A DNA stretch of 64,000 nucleotides, taken from assembly GCA_039105265.1 (NCBI GenBank), contig JAPFFF010000004.1, positions 6,925,501 through 6,989,500 on the forward strand, given 5' to 3'. This document shows, piece after piece, positions 62,731 to 64,000 of the stretch. The notes under the pieces were generated by a model. It saw only the letters and a list, made by a program, of their open reading frames with translations. It was not told the DNA's origin and did no database searches. Numbering within the stretch: position 1 is the stretch's first letter; each line of letters begins with the position of its first letter. The stretch is from Tritrichomonas musculus. Lineage: Eukaryota > Parabasalia > Tritrichomonadida > Tritrichomonadidae. Position numbers and translations under genes: made by a program.

Positions 62731-63593
62731 TTATTTATTTTTATTTCATTTTTTCTATCAGTATTATGATAGGTATCCAAAAATCGTCCAAAAAATAAAA
62801 AACATTGGTAAAACTTTTTCAGAAGATTTTTTTTTTTTTAGATTTACTTAAAAGAGTTAGTCAAAAAAATAGTTTTAAGTGTTTTCTGGGCTTGTGTCCT
62901 CATATAAATGGTAATATTAAAAAATACTGAAATAACTTCTTATTTAATTATAATATTTTTTTTGAATTTGAAATTTTTATAGTAAAATGTACATCTTGCC
63001 TTTATCATATGAATAAATAATGAAAATATATCAAATTCATGTAACTTTCCATTATAAATGATAATAATAAATCATTATATCATCGAAAAGATGATCAAAC
63101 CTAATACATTTATTAAATACAAGCATTATAAAAACAGGTAAAAGGCATTTAAAAAACATAAATATTGCTATTTCATAGATTTTCCGAAAAACAATTTGAA
63201 AATAATGACAGAAAATAGATTTCAAAGATTTTATAATAGCAGAAAAAAAAAAAAGCATTCAAATATTTTGGCAATTTGCCAAAATCAATTTTTGAGTTTT
63301 TTAAAACAGCCCAAAAAATTTAATTGAAATTTTTATCGTTGTCCAACGGTTTGTTTGAAAACATGATGTAAAGTTCAGAAATTCTAAAAAAATGTACGTT
63401 TTTGCCCAAAAAGCCACTTTTTAATGCCCAAACTGAATGACATTTTACTGGTATAAAAGTGTTATATTAAAAAAAATTACATTTTTTCAAAACTTGTACT
63501 TTTCTGTTTTTTATGAATAATAATTCAAAAATTGAAAATTTTAAACTTTTTGATAAGATTATTTATTCTCTTTTGTTTATAATATCTATAAAA
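62731..63593. other. AT-rich spacer, nothing seen
   Basis: No supported gene, RNA or repeat. Homopolymer A and T runs are frequent. Confidence 0.4.
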
Positions 63594-64000
63594 TCATATC
63601 GTATTTTTTGCAGATAAAAATGGTAAACGAACTTGGTTAGAAATGGTGCTGGCTTGTTTACTGGTAGAATGGTCAGAAAAGTCTTTTTGAAATTTGAATG
63701 GTGAAGTAGCTAATTCAATACTTTTTCTGTTTTGAGCACCTGTAATAAAAGTAATTCTGTTACTCAACAATCCAGATCTAAAATTAGATGCATTTGTTCT
63801 TATCGACTTCGTGTTAGGAATTCCATGACTTGCAGTAAGTTTTAGATCAATTCTCGTTGTATCGTTAGAACTATGATCAGGGAGACAACCACTACTAGGA
63901 ATTGTCTTTAAATTATAATGAGAAAAAAATATCGATTTTGACGGTTTAGTTTCATTATATTGTGAAACTTTGAAATAAACAGCATCGTACTTCTTAATTC
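63594..64000 (-). CDS. Partial gene running off the right edge, function unknown
   Basis: The minus strand is open for 134 codons from the window edge to a TGA at 63594-63596, far longer than chance in this AT-rich DNA. The piece contains KKYDAVYFKVSQYNETKPSK, ASHGIPNTKSIRTNASNFRS and KFQKDFSDHSTSKQASTISN. It is polar, rich in Ser, Thr, Asn and Lys, and has no membrane span. The start lies beyond the window. No family is recognised. G+C content is higher than in the flanking spacer, as for the real genes here. Because the preceding 10 kb is full of transposon relics, a mobile-element origin cannot be excluded. Confidence 0.6.
   Translation of the reverse strand, partial: IKKYDAVYFKVSQYNETKPSKSIFFSHYNLKTIPSSGCLPDHSSNDTTRIDLKLTASHGIPNTKSIRTNASNFRSGLLSNRITFITGAQNRKSIELATSPFKFQKDFSDHSTSKQASTISNQVRLPFLSAKNTI

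Overview
The window reads as nuclear DNA of a parabasalid protist, most likely a trichomonad of the Tritrichomonas type. The evidence is very AT-rich spacers, long intronless genes on both strands, initiator-like TCA-pyrimidine motifs 8 to 20 bases before several start codons, and a characteristic gene mix: BspA-like leucine-rich repeat proteins with an ankyrin-like front half, protein kinases fused to Sel1 repeats, a multi-pass cyclase, a giant HECT ligase, a two-repeat Myb protein, and surface proteins with low-complexity stalks. The species assignment is inference from gene content; no rRNA marker is present.

Layout. Positions 1-11.2 kb hold a glycine-rich/furin-like surface protein (+), a Mob1 protein (+), a decayed frame, a Myb protein (-) and a Ser/Asp-repeat surface protein (-). 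Positions 11.5-30 kb hold a kinase-Sel1 protein (-), a 3,783-residue HECT ligase (-), a tRNA-Ile with anticodon GAT (+) and a BspA-like protein (-). Positions 30-31 kb carry a 0.92-kb transposon relic with inverted ends. Positions 31.8-48.1 kb hold an adenylate/guanylate-type cyclase (+), a second kinase-Sel1 protein with a 14-unit homogeneous repeat (-), a long helical-repeat protein (+) and a second BspA-like protein (+). From 49 kb on the window becomes a graveyard: a relic of a kinase-Sel1 tail, one compact intact gene of unknown function, a 701-bp element whose inverted ends are built of 21-bp iterons, a pogo-like transposase split by about 1.9 kb, a DDE_4-type transposase tail, a decayed Glu-rich gene, a fossil that looks like the front part of a Polinton DNA polymerase, and a gene running off the right edge.

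How the genes work together. There is no operon logic. The genes fall into surface or sensing proteins (the two type I membrane proteins, the cyclase), signalling proteins (two Sel1 kinases, Mob1) and protein turnover (HECT ligase). Several were probably expanded by duplication within the lineage (kinase-Sel1, BspA-like). Start codons were set to the first in-frame ATG. All family calls rest on motifs read by eye; no database search was run.
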